From assembly GCA_910584645.1 (NCBI GenBank), contig CAJUAU010000010.1, positions 54,799-118,798 of the forward strand: a DNA stretch of 64,000 nt, given 5' to 3'. How positions within the stretch are numbered: position 1 is the stretch's first letter; each line of letters begins with the position of its first letter. A model generated the notes under the pieces. It searched no databases and had not been told where the DNA came from. It saw only the letters and a program-made list of their open reading frames with translations. The DNA is from an uncultured Eubacterium sp. (lineage in GTDB: Bacteria > Bacillota > Clostridia > Lachnospirales > Lachnospiraceae). Shown one piece after another: positions 33,009 to 42,125 of the stretch. A program made the position numbers and the translations under genes.

Positions 33009-34601
33009 TTATTTTTTGACTCTCTTCCAATCCCTGCCCCCAGGCAGGAACCTTCCGTAGGGATAGCCTGTTAACCAATCCGCAGCCTCACTTGGCGGCA
33101 GTTTCGCTTTGTAAAACTCCAACTTTTCTCCGCCTGGTTTTGTGGCTTCTACAGTACAGCGCATATCCATCTTATCTCCTGCTGTAACCCGAATCCACAG
33201 ATAGCCCACAGAGTGAGTCAGATCCACCAACTGATATGTACCATCCACGATGCCCTCTGCCGCTATCTGGACATCTTCTTTAGTAAAAGTGGTGTGATTT
33301 TCGGCGGCACCGCTGGCGTAGACCAGGGAGAGCCTTGTGTGGGACTGCTGGACCTGAGTAGTACCCTGCAGGCTGTCAGGGGGATCGAGTCGCCTCTGCT
33401 CCCAGGAGACAGTATCCGGTGCTTCCCGGCGGAACCAGCCAGATAGTATTCTCAGGACCTCCTTTTCGTCCAGTACTTTAGCCGGACCATAGCCCGGCTG
33501 GTTTTGGAGCTCCATCAGAAGCCAGATCCTCCCTTCCGAAACGGAGACATGCAGTGCCTGGAACGTATCTGCCTCCGCCTCCACCGGGCGGTTTGGTATC
33601 AGGATAAAGCGCCCCCCGCCCTGCTCCAGGCATGACTGAAGCTGCTCTTTTACCAGGGACTCGGTCACGCGGGAAGTCACCTGACCATCTATCTGATGTA
33701 GGATCATATCCTGAGGACCGCTATCCAGCGCCTCCCGCTGGATCCTCTCCGAGGCGCGCCGGTTTCGCTTCTGGCGAAATTCTCTTTCAAAATCCGCCCT
33801 GGCGGTCTCGTCCATGGTCCAAAAGTCCAGGTTTGCGCTATTGACGCCACGCAAAGCCTCCGGGACACGGAGAGCCAGGCAGTCTGCCGCCGCCTGTAGA
33901 TCCTTCAGGTTATTGAAACTGGTGACGGTCCGCTGCCAGCGGTCGTCAATCAGCACCAGTTCCATATTCCGGCTGGTGCGGATACCGGTTTGTGTGTGGT
34001 GTTGGTGGATTTCATTGACCACAAAGATGCCCCGGATTCGGTCGATCTTGTTCGCCCCGTCTCCCAATACCCATTCCTGGCCAATGCCCACGGAACCAAA
34101 CCACTGGGCATTTTCCATTAAGTCCTTATCCACCATAGCAAAAAGTTCATCCACTGACGGGGACTCGTCCGGATAAGGCAGCTGATTCCGGATGGATTGG
34201 GCCAGGGCGCTTTTCGCTGGAAAAAATGTGTCCCGGACAGCGGTATAACCCAGGTAGAGTCCACCGATCAGCAGCAACGGACCACCAACGCCGCAGACAG
34301 CCAGCTTCACATAGTCCATGGTCTCCCAATAAGTCTTGTCCTGCTCCAGCCACACCTTGAACAAACAAAACAGAGATACAGACACCACAAGGAGCAGAAA
34401 TGCCCAAATCAGCTCGGTTAGTCGTTTCCGGGTGCGGCTGAGACAGTATCCCTCCGATATGCCGTGGGGATTGTTCTTCCGCTGAACCCACATCAAGATT
34501 AAAATGACAGGGATTGCAAAGATGCGCAGCAACAGTGCCAGCAACACATAGATCACCACATTCCAGGGCCAGCGCAGGAAGCGGCCTTTTTTCTCTTCCA
34601 T
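33009..34601 (-). CDS. Membrane protein of unknown function (partner of the Sel1 protein)
   Basis: This 530-residue protein is unrecognised. From the chosen start (GGAGGTG about 10 bp before MEEKKGRF) it has a transmembrane segment at about 13-40, two more at about 65-90 and 105-130, and then a large soluble domain. That domain contains TRTSRNMELVLIDDRW, a Glu/Arg-rich helix (RADFEREFRQKRNRRASERI) and a C-terminal beta-rich part. It shares the GC-rich composition of the Sel1 gene immediately downstream, so they look like one acquired unit. The Sel1 protein may bind its cytoplasmic region, which is an inference from gene order only. Confidence 0.65.
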   Translation of the reverse strand: MEEKKGRFLRWPWNVVIYVLLALLLRIFAIPVILILMWVQRKNNPHGISEGYCLSRTRKRLTELIWAFLLLVVSVSLFCLFKVWLEQDKTYWETMDYVKLAVCGVGGPLLLIGGLYLGYTAVRDTFFPAKSALAQSIRNQLPYPDESPSVDELFAMVDKDLMENAQWFGSVGIGQEWVLGDGANKIDRIRGIFVVNEIHQHHTQTGIRTSRNMELVLIDDRWQRTVTSFNNLKDLQAAADCLALRVPEALRGVNSANLDFWTMDETARADFEREFRQKRNRRASERIQREALDSGPQDMILHQIDGQVTSRVTESLVKEQLQSCLEQGGGRFILIPNRPVEAEADTFQALHVSVSEGRIWLLMELQNQPGYGPAKVLDEKEVLRILSGWFRREAPDTVSWEQRRLDPPDSLQGTTQVQQSHTRLSLVYASGAAENHTTFTKEDVQIAAEGIVDGTYQLVDLTHSVGYLWIRVTAGDKMDMRCTVEATKPGGEKLEFYKAKLPPSEAADWLTGYPYGRFLPGGRDWKRVKK

Positions 34602-34688
34602 CACTTTAATACACCTCCACTGCATATTTTATATTTTACTACCTAGCTATAGCTTTCATAGGCTCATTGCTTTTAATAAATAATATAA

Positions 34689-34715
34689 GGGGCTGTCTTA
34701 TTTCTTGGCAGCCCC
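34689..34715 (-). terminator. Terminator after the zinc-ribbon gene at 34722
   Basis: GGGGCTG pairs with CAGCCCC around a 13-base loop, followed on the minus strand by a T/A-rich tail, 6 bp past the gene. Confidence 0.6.
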
Positions 34716-34721
34716 CCAATA

Positions 34722-35366
34722 TTATTCAACTTTATCCTTAATCTTCGCGATATCGGATGCACTCATTTTATCCCAGTTACCGTAAGGCTCAAAAATGCCG
34801 CTAACGCCAAATATTTGCATATCTACCACTGACAAATAACACGACAGCGATTCATCACTAGCCGGTGTTATATAAAAAGTTTCACCCCTTTTGTCAACAA
34901 TATACAAAACTTTATCGGTTCCCGATTCAGACATATATTCAATGTACACTCTATATACATAATCTATTGTTGAATCATCACCCTTATCTTCAGAAGTATA
35001 TATTGCTTTAATAGTTGGTAATCCATTCTTTTCGTTGGATAATTCTTTGCAAGCCTCCACAACATAAGATGTCCCCTTGTTAGCATTTATCAGGACAGCA
35101 GCACCCACAATAACCGCAATTAAAACCGCAGCGCAAAGAACAATCGTAATAATCTTTTTCTTTTTTCTTGATTTCCCCTTTGCAATTTTCACAGGATCAT
35201 ATCCACAATTTTTGCATATATTTTGGACTGGATCAATTTCACTGCCACACTCAGGACATATTACTGCTTTTACTTCAGCAGGAGCGATTTCGACTCCGCA
35301 ATTTGGGCATACAGCCGCCTTATCGCTTACCTCTTTTCCACATTCAGGACATTTTATTAACGCCAT
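34722..35366 (-). CDS. Double zinc-ribbon membrane protein
   Basis: The 214-residue protein starts with two zinc ribbons: MALIKCPECGKEVSDKAAVC with PNCG, and VICPECGSEIDPVQNICKNCG. A Lys-rich stretch and one transmembrane segment (about 74-93) follow, then an external domain of about 115 residues with no family I recognise. Such zinc-ribbon/TM/ectodomain proteins are common and unstudied in gut Clostridia. It lies 18 bp downstream of a similar protein, so the pair probably arose by duplication and shares a transcript. Confidence 0.75.
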   Translation of the reverse strand: MALIKCPECGKEVSDKAAVCPNCGVEIAPAEVKAVICPECGSEIDPVQNICKNCGYDPVKIAKGKSRKKKKIITIVLCAAVLIAVIVGAAVLINANKGTSYVVEACKELSNEKNGLPTIKAIYTSEDKGDDSTIDYVYRVYIEYMSESGTDKVLYIVDKRGETFYITPASDESLSCYLSVVDMQIFGVSGIFEPYGNWDKMSASDIAKIKDKVE

Positions 35367-35384
35367 TTTTTTCTCCTTTGCATA

Positions 35385-36020
35385 TTAGTTATGGAACGAA
35401 TTTATTCTTACCCAATACTTTCCTTTTTCATCCGCATGAATTGAACACGAAATCCATCTCGGAAAGCTTTTCTTCCACGTATAATCATAAATCGGTTTAC
35501 CTTTATGATCATCTTCTTCGTAATCATAATCATCACCGTATTGCTTAACTAAATCTGCCACAAGTGCTTTGTAATCCTTTTCAGTCCAAATAGAAGCTGT
35601 ACTTAAATATAATCTTTCAAAAGTTCCATCTTCCTTATAAGAAATATCCACCATGGAATATGTCTTTCCATCTATTTCAATTTCTTTATATTCATCAGCA
35701 GTAGAATTAATGGAATCATAAGTCTTATGCTCGAAACCATCTCCTAAATCATTTTTTATCTGATCTGGAGAAGTATATTCTAGTAATTGCATTAACTTAG
35801 GGTTTTGCATGGTATGTGGCAAAAGCGATTTCCCTTTTGTTAAAACAAAGATGATCCCTAAAGTTACTACAATTGCAATACAGATTAAGATCATTATTTT
35901 TTTATGTGTTTTTATCCAATTCTTTTTTTTAGGCTTTTCAATCGGAAAACCACAATGTATACATTTCTCACTTGTATTCGATATGTCTTTTCCACATTCA
36001 GGACATTTTATAAGTGCCAT
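35385..36020 (-). CDS. Single zinc-ribbon membrane protein
   Basis: From the ATG preceded by AGGAGGAG (12 bp), the protein has 211 residues: a zinc ribbon (MALIKCPECGKDISNTSEKC with IHCG), a basic stretch, a transmembrane segment at about 43-62, and an external domain. The domain contains YTSPDQIKNDLGDGFE and WTEKDYKALVADLVKQYG, which has a lipoprotein-like alpha/beta look but no clear family. Further upstream (36107) an in-frame MALIKF start looks like a leftover of another zinc-ribbon gene start. It is the upstream member of a two-gene pair with 34722-35366. Confidence 0.72.
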   Translation of the reverse strand: MALIKCPECGKDISNTSEKCIHCGFPIEKPKKKNWIKTHKKIMILICIAIVVTLGIIFVLTKGKSLLPHTMQNPKLMQLLEYTSPDQIKNDLGDGFEHKTYDSINSTADEYKEIEIDGKTYSMVDISYKEDGTFERLYLSTASIWTEKDYKALVADLVKQYGDDYDYEEDDHKGKPIYDYTWKKSFPRWISCSIHADEKGKYWVRINSFHN

Positions 36021-36221
36021 AATAAATTTTCTCCTCCTATACACTACTTTTCCTGGCGCGATACCTAATACATCAATTTCATATCCCAGAAATTTAATTA
36101 ATGCCAAAAGTAAATCATTAGAATTATATTACTTTTAGGAAGGATTGTCAATAAATAATATTACATATACCACTTATTTCTACACGATGATTCGGCATAC
36201 TCCCACCTTTGATCCCCCCTT

Positions 36222-39200
36222 CTAAAACCCTGTATCAATATTGATCCGGCTCCCCTCCCTGGTCTTTTCGATCTTGATCTGCTGGGGAATATTTTCCATC
36301 AATTCCTCGCGGTGGCTGATGATCCCCACCAGCTTATTGGCTCCCGACAGACGGACCAGGGTATCCATGGCATTTTCAATGGATTTTTTATCCAGGGTTC
36401 CAAAGCCCTCATCGACAAAGAGAGCGTCCATCTGCACCCCGCCAAGATGGGAGGATACCGTATCCGAAAGTCCGAGGGCCAGGCTGAGGGAGGCTTTAAA
36501 GCTCTCGCCGCCGGAGAGGCTTCCCACCGGTCTTCTGTGGCCGGTAAAATTGTCCTGTACCTCAAGGTTCAAGATCGTCTTACTCCGTTTGTTATCTGAA
36601 TCATCCTTTCGGAACAGTTCATACTGACCGTCGCTCATAGGCAGGAGACGCCGGTTGGCCGCAGCGATGATATGATCAAAACCAGCAGCCTGTATATACT
36701 GTTCAAAGGTGATCTTTGCCCGGTTGGATATGTTCCCTGTGATAAGGTCGTAAAGCCGGCTACACCGGTTATATTCCTCCTGGGATTTTTCCAATGAACA
36801 CCTCTGAGCGGATATCTTTTCCTTTATCCTCTTATTCTTGTCAAGCCGGTTCTCGATCTGTGTACACCGCTTCCTGAGCGTTTCGATCAGGAGATCCTGC
36901 TCTTCAGATTCCTTCTTTAGCTGCTCCTCTGCCATCTCCTTTTTCCCTCTGGCATCTGCCTTTGCCTGCTCTAACTGCTGGCTGTTAGTCTGAACCTCCC
37001 GTCTGTATTCATGGATCTTTTCCTCATTTTCCTCGATCTCATCCTCACCGGCCAGAAATTCCAGGAATGCCTCTTCCGTTGCAAAATTCTCTTCCTTTAA
37101 AAGGTTCTCAAAATTACTGCGGGATTCTTTCGCCAGCTCTCTCTGGGATTGAAATCTTGTCTCCAGAACACCGAGAGCGGCTTCTGCCTCCGCCTTCTTA
37201 GTGTCTGCTTTCTGTTTCGCAGTGTTGGCTTTTTCGATGGCCTCATAAAGACCGGCCGCCACCTTTTCTGCTTTTTCCTGCTCTTTCACTGCCGTCTCAA
37301 GATCCGGATATGCCAGCTTGTCATATTCCTTTAAGGCGGTTTTCGTCTCTACAAAGGCAGTCTGGTTCTTCTCTTTTCTTGCAGCAAAGTTTTCCTTTCG
37401 CGCCGTAAGGTCTTCGGTTTCTTTCCCTCTGGCGGTCTCGATATCCTGTACCGCCTTCTCATAGGTTCCACAGTCCTCTGCCAGTCGGTTTTCCTCCTTT
37501 TCATTGGCCAGGATCTGTTCCTTAACCACGTCCCATGCGGAAGAAATCTTTTCAAAAAAAAGCTCTATGGAATCATTCTCAGGAAGATCAGCATTATGAT
37601 CTGCCTGTTTCATCAAGGTTAAGATCTGGTTTCTTAATTGTTCTTCATCGGATTCCAGCGCCGTCTTTGCTTTCTCTGCCTTTATACAGGAGCTGTCTTT
37701 TGCCTTCTTGGCCTTTTCCTCCTTCTCCTGCAGTTCTTTCAGTTCCTCTTCGGATGCCGTCTCCTCCGGCAGTACTGCTGGCTCCGGATGGTGGGTGGAT
37801 CCGCAGACCGGACACTTTTTCCCTTTCTCTAAGTGCTGCGCCAATATGCCTGCCCGGCAGTTCTCCAGAATACGTTCACATTGCCTGCGCTCTTTGGATA
37901 TTTTCTCAAATTGTTCCTGAGTCAGCCGGAAGGCATCCTGTTTCACATTAAGTTCCAGTTTCTTTTCCTTATATTCCGGGATGGCATGTTCCAGAATATC
38001 CTTTATCCCTGCTTCCAGTGTCTGTAACTCTTTTCCCCGGTTCTGCACTTCCACCCGTTTCGGTGCACATCCCTCAAGCTCTTTGATCACCGATGCCAGA
38101 TGATCGGTCTTATACTTTAACTTCTCTTCCTCCTCACGTAATGTCTGTTCTTCCTTATCCAGACCTTCCTCTTTCTTTTTCAGCGCTTCTATCTCCGAGA
38201 TCAGCACATCCCTTTTTTCATATTTGGGAATATCCTCTTTCAGCCTTTCAGCAGTTTTTTTCTGCTCTTGCGCCCTTGCTTCATCTTCCAGACTTTTTTT
38301 CAATGCCTCTTCCGCCAGGTGGACTTCCTTCTTAATCCCTGCCAGTTCCTCTTTTTTGCTGTTAATCTCTTCCTCTGTGTCTGACGACTCCCGCTCCTCC
38401 TTTTTCCAGGTTTCATACATCGGTTTGATTTTGCGGACCGCCGTCTTTTGGCGCTCTGTGAGAAGCTCCAGTTCCCTGATCCCAGTTTCTCTGGCATCCA
38501 GCTTGTCCTTTTCTTCGGTAAATTTGCTAAGCCTTTGAAGAAATTCATTATTAGTATGTGCGTTGTGAAGCGCCTTCTTCTTCTCCTCCCCTGTCTGTTT
38601 CTCAGTATGTAGTTCTTTCTGGGCATTCTCCAATGCAGCAGCATCCGCCGAAAGCATATCCGTTAACACGCGGAGCATTTCCTCCAGGTTCCAGGCGCTG
38701 CCGCTGGAATCTGACTCTTTCTGCATAGTCAGCAGTACCTCTCCCAGACTGCTGTCTTTTGGCGCCTCTGCATCTTTAAAATACTGGACAATGCTCCTCT
38801 CTGCCTTCTTTTTCTCTGAAAAACTGGTATCTTTTCTTTCTTTTAATTTATACTGCATTCTTTCATAGCCAGAGGTCATAAAAATAGTCCGGAGAATCTT
38901 CGTCCTGTCATCTGTGGATGCATTCAGTAAATCCCAGAATTCCCCCTGGGCGATCATGGCGATCTGCTTAAACTGCTTAAAGTCAATCTTCAGCAGTTCT
39001 ATTATTGCATGATTCACCTGCGTCGTGCCCTCGACGGGCGCTTTATCTTCGCAGTAAAACTCCGCCCGTCCCTTCTCCGTGATCATGCCCTCCCCCCGCT
39101 GTTTCGGTCTGTCATAGGAGGGCTTCCTGTACACACGATACTCTTTTCCCTGATGGGTAAAGGAAAAATCCACAAAGCTCCTGGCAGAGGGACTGGCGTA

Positions 39201-39410
39201 TTCACTGCGGAGATTTTTCGTATCCCGGAAAGAGCCACTGGTCTCTCCATACAAAGCGAAGCAGATCGCATCAAAAATCGTGGTCTTCCCCGCCCCGGTA
39301 TCTCCGCAGATCAGGAACAGGCCTTTCTTTTCAAAAGGTTCAAAATTTATCTCAGGCATTTCATCTGCATAGGGGCCAAATGCACTGATCTTCAGTTTAA
39401 CCGGCTTCAT
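36222..39410 (-). CDS. sbcC: Exonuclease SbcCD subunit C
   Basis: SbcC is the SMC-like ATPase of the SbcCD nuclease, which opens hairpins and removes protein-blocked DNA ends. The 1062-residue protein has Walker A in GDTGAGKTTIFDAI near residue 37, long coiled coils, the zinc hook CPVCGSTHHPEP near residue 530, the signature LSGGESFKASLSLALGLSD and Walker B LFVDEGFGTLDKKS near the C-terminus. It overlaps the end of sbcD by 14 bp, a typical translational coupling. Length is normal. Confidence 0.96.
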   Translation of the reverse strand: MKPVKLKISAFGPYADEMPEINFEPFEKKGLFLICGDTGAGKTTIFDAICFALYGETSGSFRDTKNLRSEYASPSARSFVDFSFTHQGKEYRVYRKPSYDRPKQRGEGMITEKGRAEFYCEDKAPVEGTTQVNHAIIELLKIDFKQFKQIAMIAQGEFWDLLNASTDDRTKILRTIFMTSGYERMQYKLKERKDTSFSEKKKAERSIVQYFKDAEAPKDSSLGEVLLTMQKESDSSGSAWNLEEMLRVLTDMLSADAAALENAQKELHTEKQTGEEKKKALHNAHTNNEFLQRLSKFTEEKDKLDARETGIRELELLTERQKTAVRKIKPMYETWKKEERESSDTEEEINSKKEELAGIKKEVHLAEEALKKSLEDEARAQEQKKTAERLKEDIPKYEKRDVLISEIEALKKKEEGLDKEEQTLREEEEKLKYKTDHLASVIKELEGCAPKRVEVQNRGKELQTLEAGIKDILEHAIPEYKEKKLELNVKQDAFRLTQEQFEKISKERRQCERILENCRAGILAQHLEKGKKCPVCGSTHHPEPAVLPEETASEEELKELQEKEEKAKKAKDSSCIKAEKAKTALESDEEQLRNQILTLMKQADHNADLPENDSIELFFEKISSAWDVVKEQILANEKEENRLAEDCGTYEKAVQDIETARGKETEDLTARKENFAARKEKNQTAFVETKTALKEYDKLAYPDLETAVKEQEKAEKVAAGLYEAIEKANTAKQKADTKKAEAEAALGVLETRFQSQRELAKESRSNFENLLKEENFATEEAFLEFLAGEDEIEENEEKIHEYRREVQTNSQQLEQAKADARGKKEMAEEQLKKESEEQDLLIETLRKRCTQIENRLDKNKRIKEKISAQRCSLEKSQEEYNRCSRLYDLITGNISNRAKITFEQYIQAAGFDHIIAAANRRLLPMSDGQYELFRKDDSDNKRSKTILNLEVQDNFTGHRRPVGSLSGGESFKASLSLALGLSDTVSSHLGGVQMDALFVDEGFGTLDKKSIENAMDTLVRLSGANKLVGIISHREELMENIPQQIKIEKTREGSRINIDTGF

Positions 39411-40551
39411 TTATCACACCTGCCTCTTCTGCAATCTCTTTCATGACCTTCATCTCATCCTCACTGATCTCACAGCCATACATCATATGGTAAAAATCCG
39501 AGATCCGTTCCGGGAAATCCTTTTCTGCCGCCTTGGAGACAACGACCTGCTCCGTCTCTCTAGTATGGGCATTGTCATACATGATCTTCATGGTATTTTT
39601 GTAATGTTGTTGAAAAATGGACATCGCATCGGGAATGGGCTCTTCATCGGTCAATGTCACATAGACATAATCCTCCGGAGAAATAATATGCTCCGGGGCC
39701 AGAAGCTGCTCCATCTTTCCCTTTAAATGCCGCATATCCCTTCTCGGCCTGAGCTCAGCCAGTTCGACGGATACCTCCCCTTTTTTACCGAAAGCCACCA
39801 CCGGCGCCGATTTCGGATTGCTGGCTTCACTCTGGGAATATTTCAGAATGGAACCGGAATAACGGAGGGTTTCCCTGCCTATTTTCTGTGGCGAATGGAT
39901 ATGTCCCAGGGCGACGTAATCAAAATCATCAAAACAGTCCGCCCCGATCTTTTCAATGGCGCCGACATTTAACACCGCCGCGCCCTCGGAACCCCCGGTT
40001 TTTGGATCCGCACTCTTTCCCGCCACAAATTGGTGTGCCACTAAAATGTTTCTCTCGGAAGTATCGATATCTGTGTGAGCCAGGGCAGTCCTCACCGCAT
40101 CTTCATAGGATTCGATCTTTTCCTCTGGATAAAAAAATTTTACCTGGGACGCTTTTACAAAAGGAAGCAGATAAATATTTATCCTTCCAAATTCATCCCG
40201 GCACTCTTTCTTATAAATGGTTCCATCGTATTTTGCGCAAATAAAAACATGGTTTGTTTCAAATAGACGGCTCCCAAAGTGCAGCCGCTCCTCCGAATCG
40301 TGATTTCCACTTATGATAAAAGTATCCACGCCGATTTCCGACAGCCGGCACAAAAAATGATCCAGCAGCTGAACTGCCTCCTCGCTGGGAACTGATCTGT
40401 CATAAATATCTCCCGCGAGAAGAAGGGCATCGATGCCCTGGTCCTGGATCATAGCAAGAATCTGCTCCAATATATACCGCTGGTCATCAATCATATTAAA
40501 ATCGTTTACGGATCTACCCAGATGCAGATCCCCTAAATGCATTATCTTCAT
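39397..40551 (-). CDS. sbcD: Exonuclease SbcCD subunit D
   Basis: SbcD is the Mre11-like metallophosphoesterase of the complex. The 384-residue protein has the metal-binding motifs GDLHLGR, AGDIYDR, SGNHDSEERLHF and ALGHIHSPQ in the expected order, followed by a capping domain. The gene begins 20 bp after the phospholipase-phosphatase fusion gene and overlaps sbcC, so all three are probably transcribed from the operator-containing promoter at 41960-41988. Confidence 0.96.
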   Translation of the reverse strand: MKIMHLGDLHLGRSVNDFNMIDDQRYILEQILAMIQDQGIDALLLAGDIYDRSVPSEEAVQLLDHFLCRLSEIGVDTFIISGNHDSEERLHFGSRLFETNHVFICAKYDGTIYKKECRDEFGRINIYLLPFVKASQVKFFYPEEKIESYEDAVRTALAHTDIDTSERNILVAHQFVAGKSADPKTGGSEGAAVLNVGAIEKIGADCFDDFDYVALGHIHSPQKIGRETLRYSGSILKYSQSEASNPKSAPVVAFGKKGEVSVELAELRPRRDMRHLKGKMEQLLAPEHIISPEDYVYVTLTDEEPIPDAMSIFQQHYKNTMKIMYDNAHTRETEQVVVSKAAEKDFPERISDFYHMMYGCEISEDEMKVMKEIAEEAGVINEAG

Positions 40552-40571
40552 GCTTTTTCCACTTCCCTCCG

Positions 40572-41921
40572 TTACGTTTCCGAATATTTCCTCTCTGTAT
40601 CTAATAATTTCCCCCGGATCATCTCGATTTCCTCTGGCAGCACTCCGATAGAGCGCATATAGGTTTCGGCGTCACCATACTTTTCCCGGAAAAACTGTAA
40701 AAACCGGAGGATAAATTCTTCTCTCGGAATGATGATGTTGATATCCAGACCCGGGTGATTCTGGCGCACCAGGGCAAAACGTTTCACATTACATTCTTTC
40801 GTCATCATATAATTTTCGATAATGTCCTTATCCCTTACATCTGCCAGTAAAAGCAGGATGGCGGAGACGACTCCCGACCGGTCTTTTCCCGCCGAACAAT
40901 GAAACAACACTCCCTGGGGTGCCTGGGCGATGCACTGGTATACCTGTCTCATATTGGCACTGCCCGCTATTTTCATATAGCTGACGGGAACGGCCTCCAT
41001 GGATTCCGGTACACCGCTTCCCTCCTCAATGGGAATGTTATGATAAGCAAAAGCTGTCCTATTTGCAAAAGGGCTTGGCAGATGGGATGTAACTTTCTTT
41101 GTCCTCATATCAATGATAGTGGTGATCTGTCTCTCTGATAAATAGGCGATATCTCCACTGCTTAGCTGTTTTTGCTCATCGCTTCGGAGCAGCCTATGAA
41201 ACTTCGTCATGTTTCCCTGCCTTGTTCTGTACCCCCCCAGCTCCCTGGTATTTAACGTAGTTTCCAACAGGCTCCCCGCCTTTTTCTTCCATGCCCAGTC
41301 ATAGGCATCCACAAAGCAGTTTCCTTTACTCCATGCTTCCAGCTCTTTATGGCAAATCTCACATGCCCTTTGTATAAAGGAATACGCCATTTCTTTTGTA
41401 AAGAAAAAAATGCTGCCGTCGGAATAATTCGTAAAATCGGACTTTAGATCATCATATAGATGACGCAGCTCAAAAGCATACAGGACATTTATTGGTTCTT
41501 TTTCAAAATCACTGGGTATGGTCAATTCATTTCGCAGCCCATATTTTTCTATTATATATGAGTTGATCAGACGGTAATCGTTGTGCAGCCGTTCAATATT
41601 TCCGATGGCAGCTGGATCCCAGTGATGTTCGTTATACACAAAGTCCCGATATACCAGGTCCTGTACCAGATGCAGATAATATCCAAGATATAAGCTGTCT
41701 TCCTCCATCAGCTTCCCATATCTTTCTTTGAAACTTGTAAGATCATAAGTTATCCAGCCGCCACCACGGATCTGCATTTTCATATGGCTGTTATGTGATG
41801 AGCCGCCCTCAATATAAACATCCGGTAACACTGCTCCAAAGAGCAGCCGGTTCCTGTCTTTGATTTCCCATTTTTCAGAAAGCATTTTGGTAACTGCCAT
41901 GTGCATGATCCTGGAAGCCAT
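40572..41921 (-). CDS. Fusion of zinc-dependent phospholipase C-like domain and tyrosine phosphatase
   Basis: About the first 205 residues resemble the zinc-dependent phospholipase C fold (HMAVTKMLSEKW, LLFGAVLPDVYIEG, YYLHLVQDLVYRDFVYNEHH, with His/Asp metal ligands). The remaining ~240 residues are a LipA/MptpB-type phosphatase: NTRELGGYRTRQGNMTKFHR and the P-loop HCSAGKDRSGVVSAILLL (C-x5-R). The start is the ATG after AGGACGGTG; a GTG three codons upstream overlaps that ribosome site. No signal peptide is seen. Substrates are unknown. It is the first gene before sbcD-sbcC and follows a promoter with a palindromic spacer, so expression is probably repressed by a dimeric regulator not encoded nearby. 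Confidence 0.8.
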   Translation of the reverse strand: MASRIMHMAVTKMLSEKWEIKDRNRLLFGAVLPDVYIEGGSSHNSHMKMQIRGGGWITYDLTSFKERYGKLMEEDSLYLGYYLHLVQDLVYRDFVYNEHHWDPAAIGNIERLHNDYRLINSYIIEKYGLRNELTIPSDFEKEPINVLYAFELRHLYDDLKSDFTNYSDGSIFFFTKEMAYSFIQRACEICHKELEAWSKGNCFVDAYDWAWKKKAGSLLETTLNTRELGGYRTRQGNMTKFHRLLRSDEQKQLSSGDIAYLSERQITTIIDMRTKKVTSHLPSPFANRTAFAYHNIPIEEGSGVPESMEAVPVSYMKIAGSANMRQVYQCIAQAPQGVLFHCSAGKDRSGVVSAILLLLADVRDKDIIENYMMTKECNVKRFALVRQNHPGLDINIIIPREEFILRFLQFFREKYGDAETYMRSIGVLPEEIEMIRGKLLDTERKYSET

Positions 41922-41959
41922 CTTTTTCACCGTCCTATTTTTATGTATATATTGAAGCT

Positions 41960-41988
41960 ATCATAGCGTACGTATTAACGTACGTCAA
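41960..41988 (-). promoter_or_regulatory. Promoter with palindromic operator in its spacer
   Basis: TTGACG and TATGAT are spaced by 17 bp, and the perfect inverted repeat CGTACGT-ATTA-ACGTACG (41967-41984) fills the spacer. This geometry suggests repression by a TetR-like dimer (inference). Confidence 0.7.
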
Positions 41989-42125
41989 GGTTTTTTATGA
42001 TTTTTTATAGTTTTTTCCAAATTCCTTTCTCCAAATTACTTGAATTTTTCTCTGTTTTGTTTTAAGATATGTTATGTACATAATTTGACAAATCATTGTA
42101 CGAAATAAAAAAAAAGGAGAACACT

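Noticed and set aside
31598..33019. Long plus-strand open frames opposite the Sel1 gene
   Set aside because: GC-rich DNA gives long antisense frames; the minus strand encodes clear Sel1 repeats.
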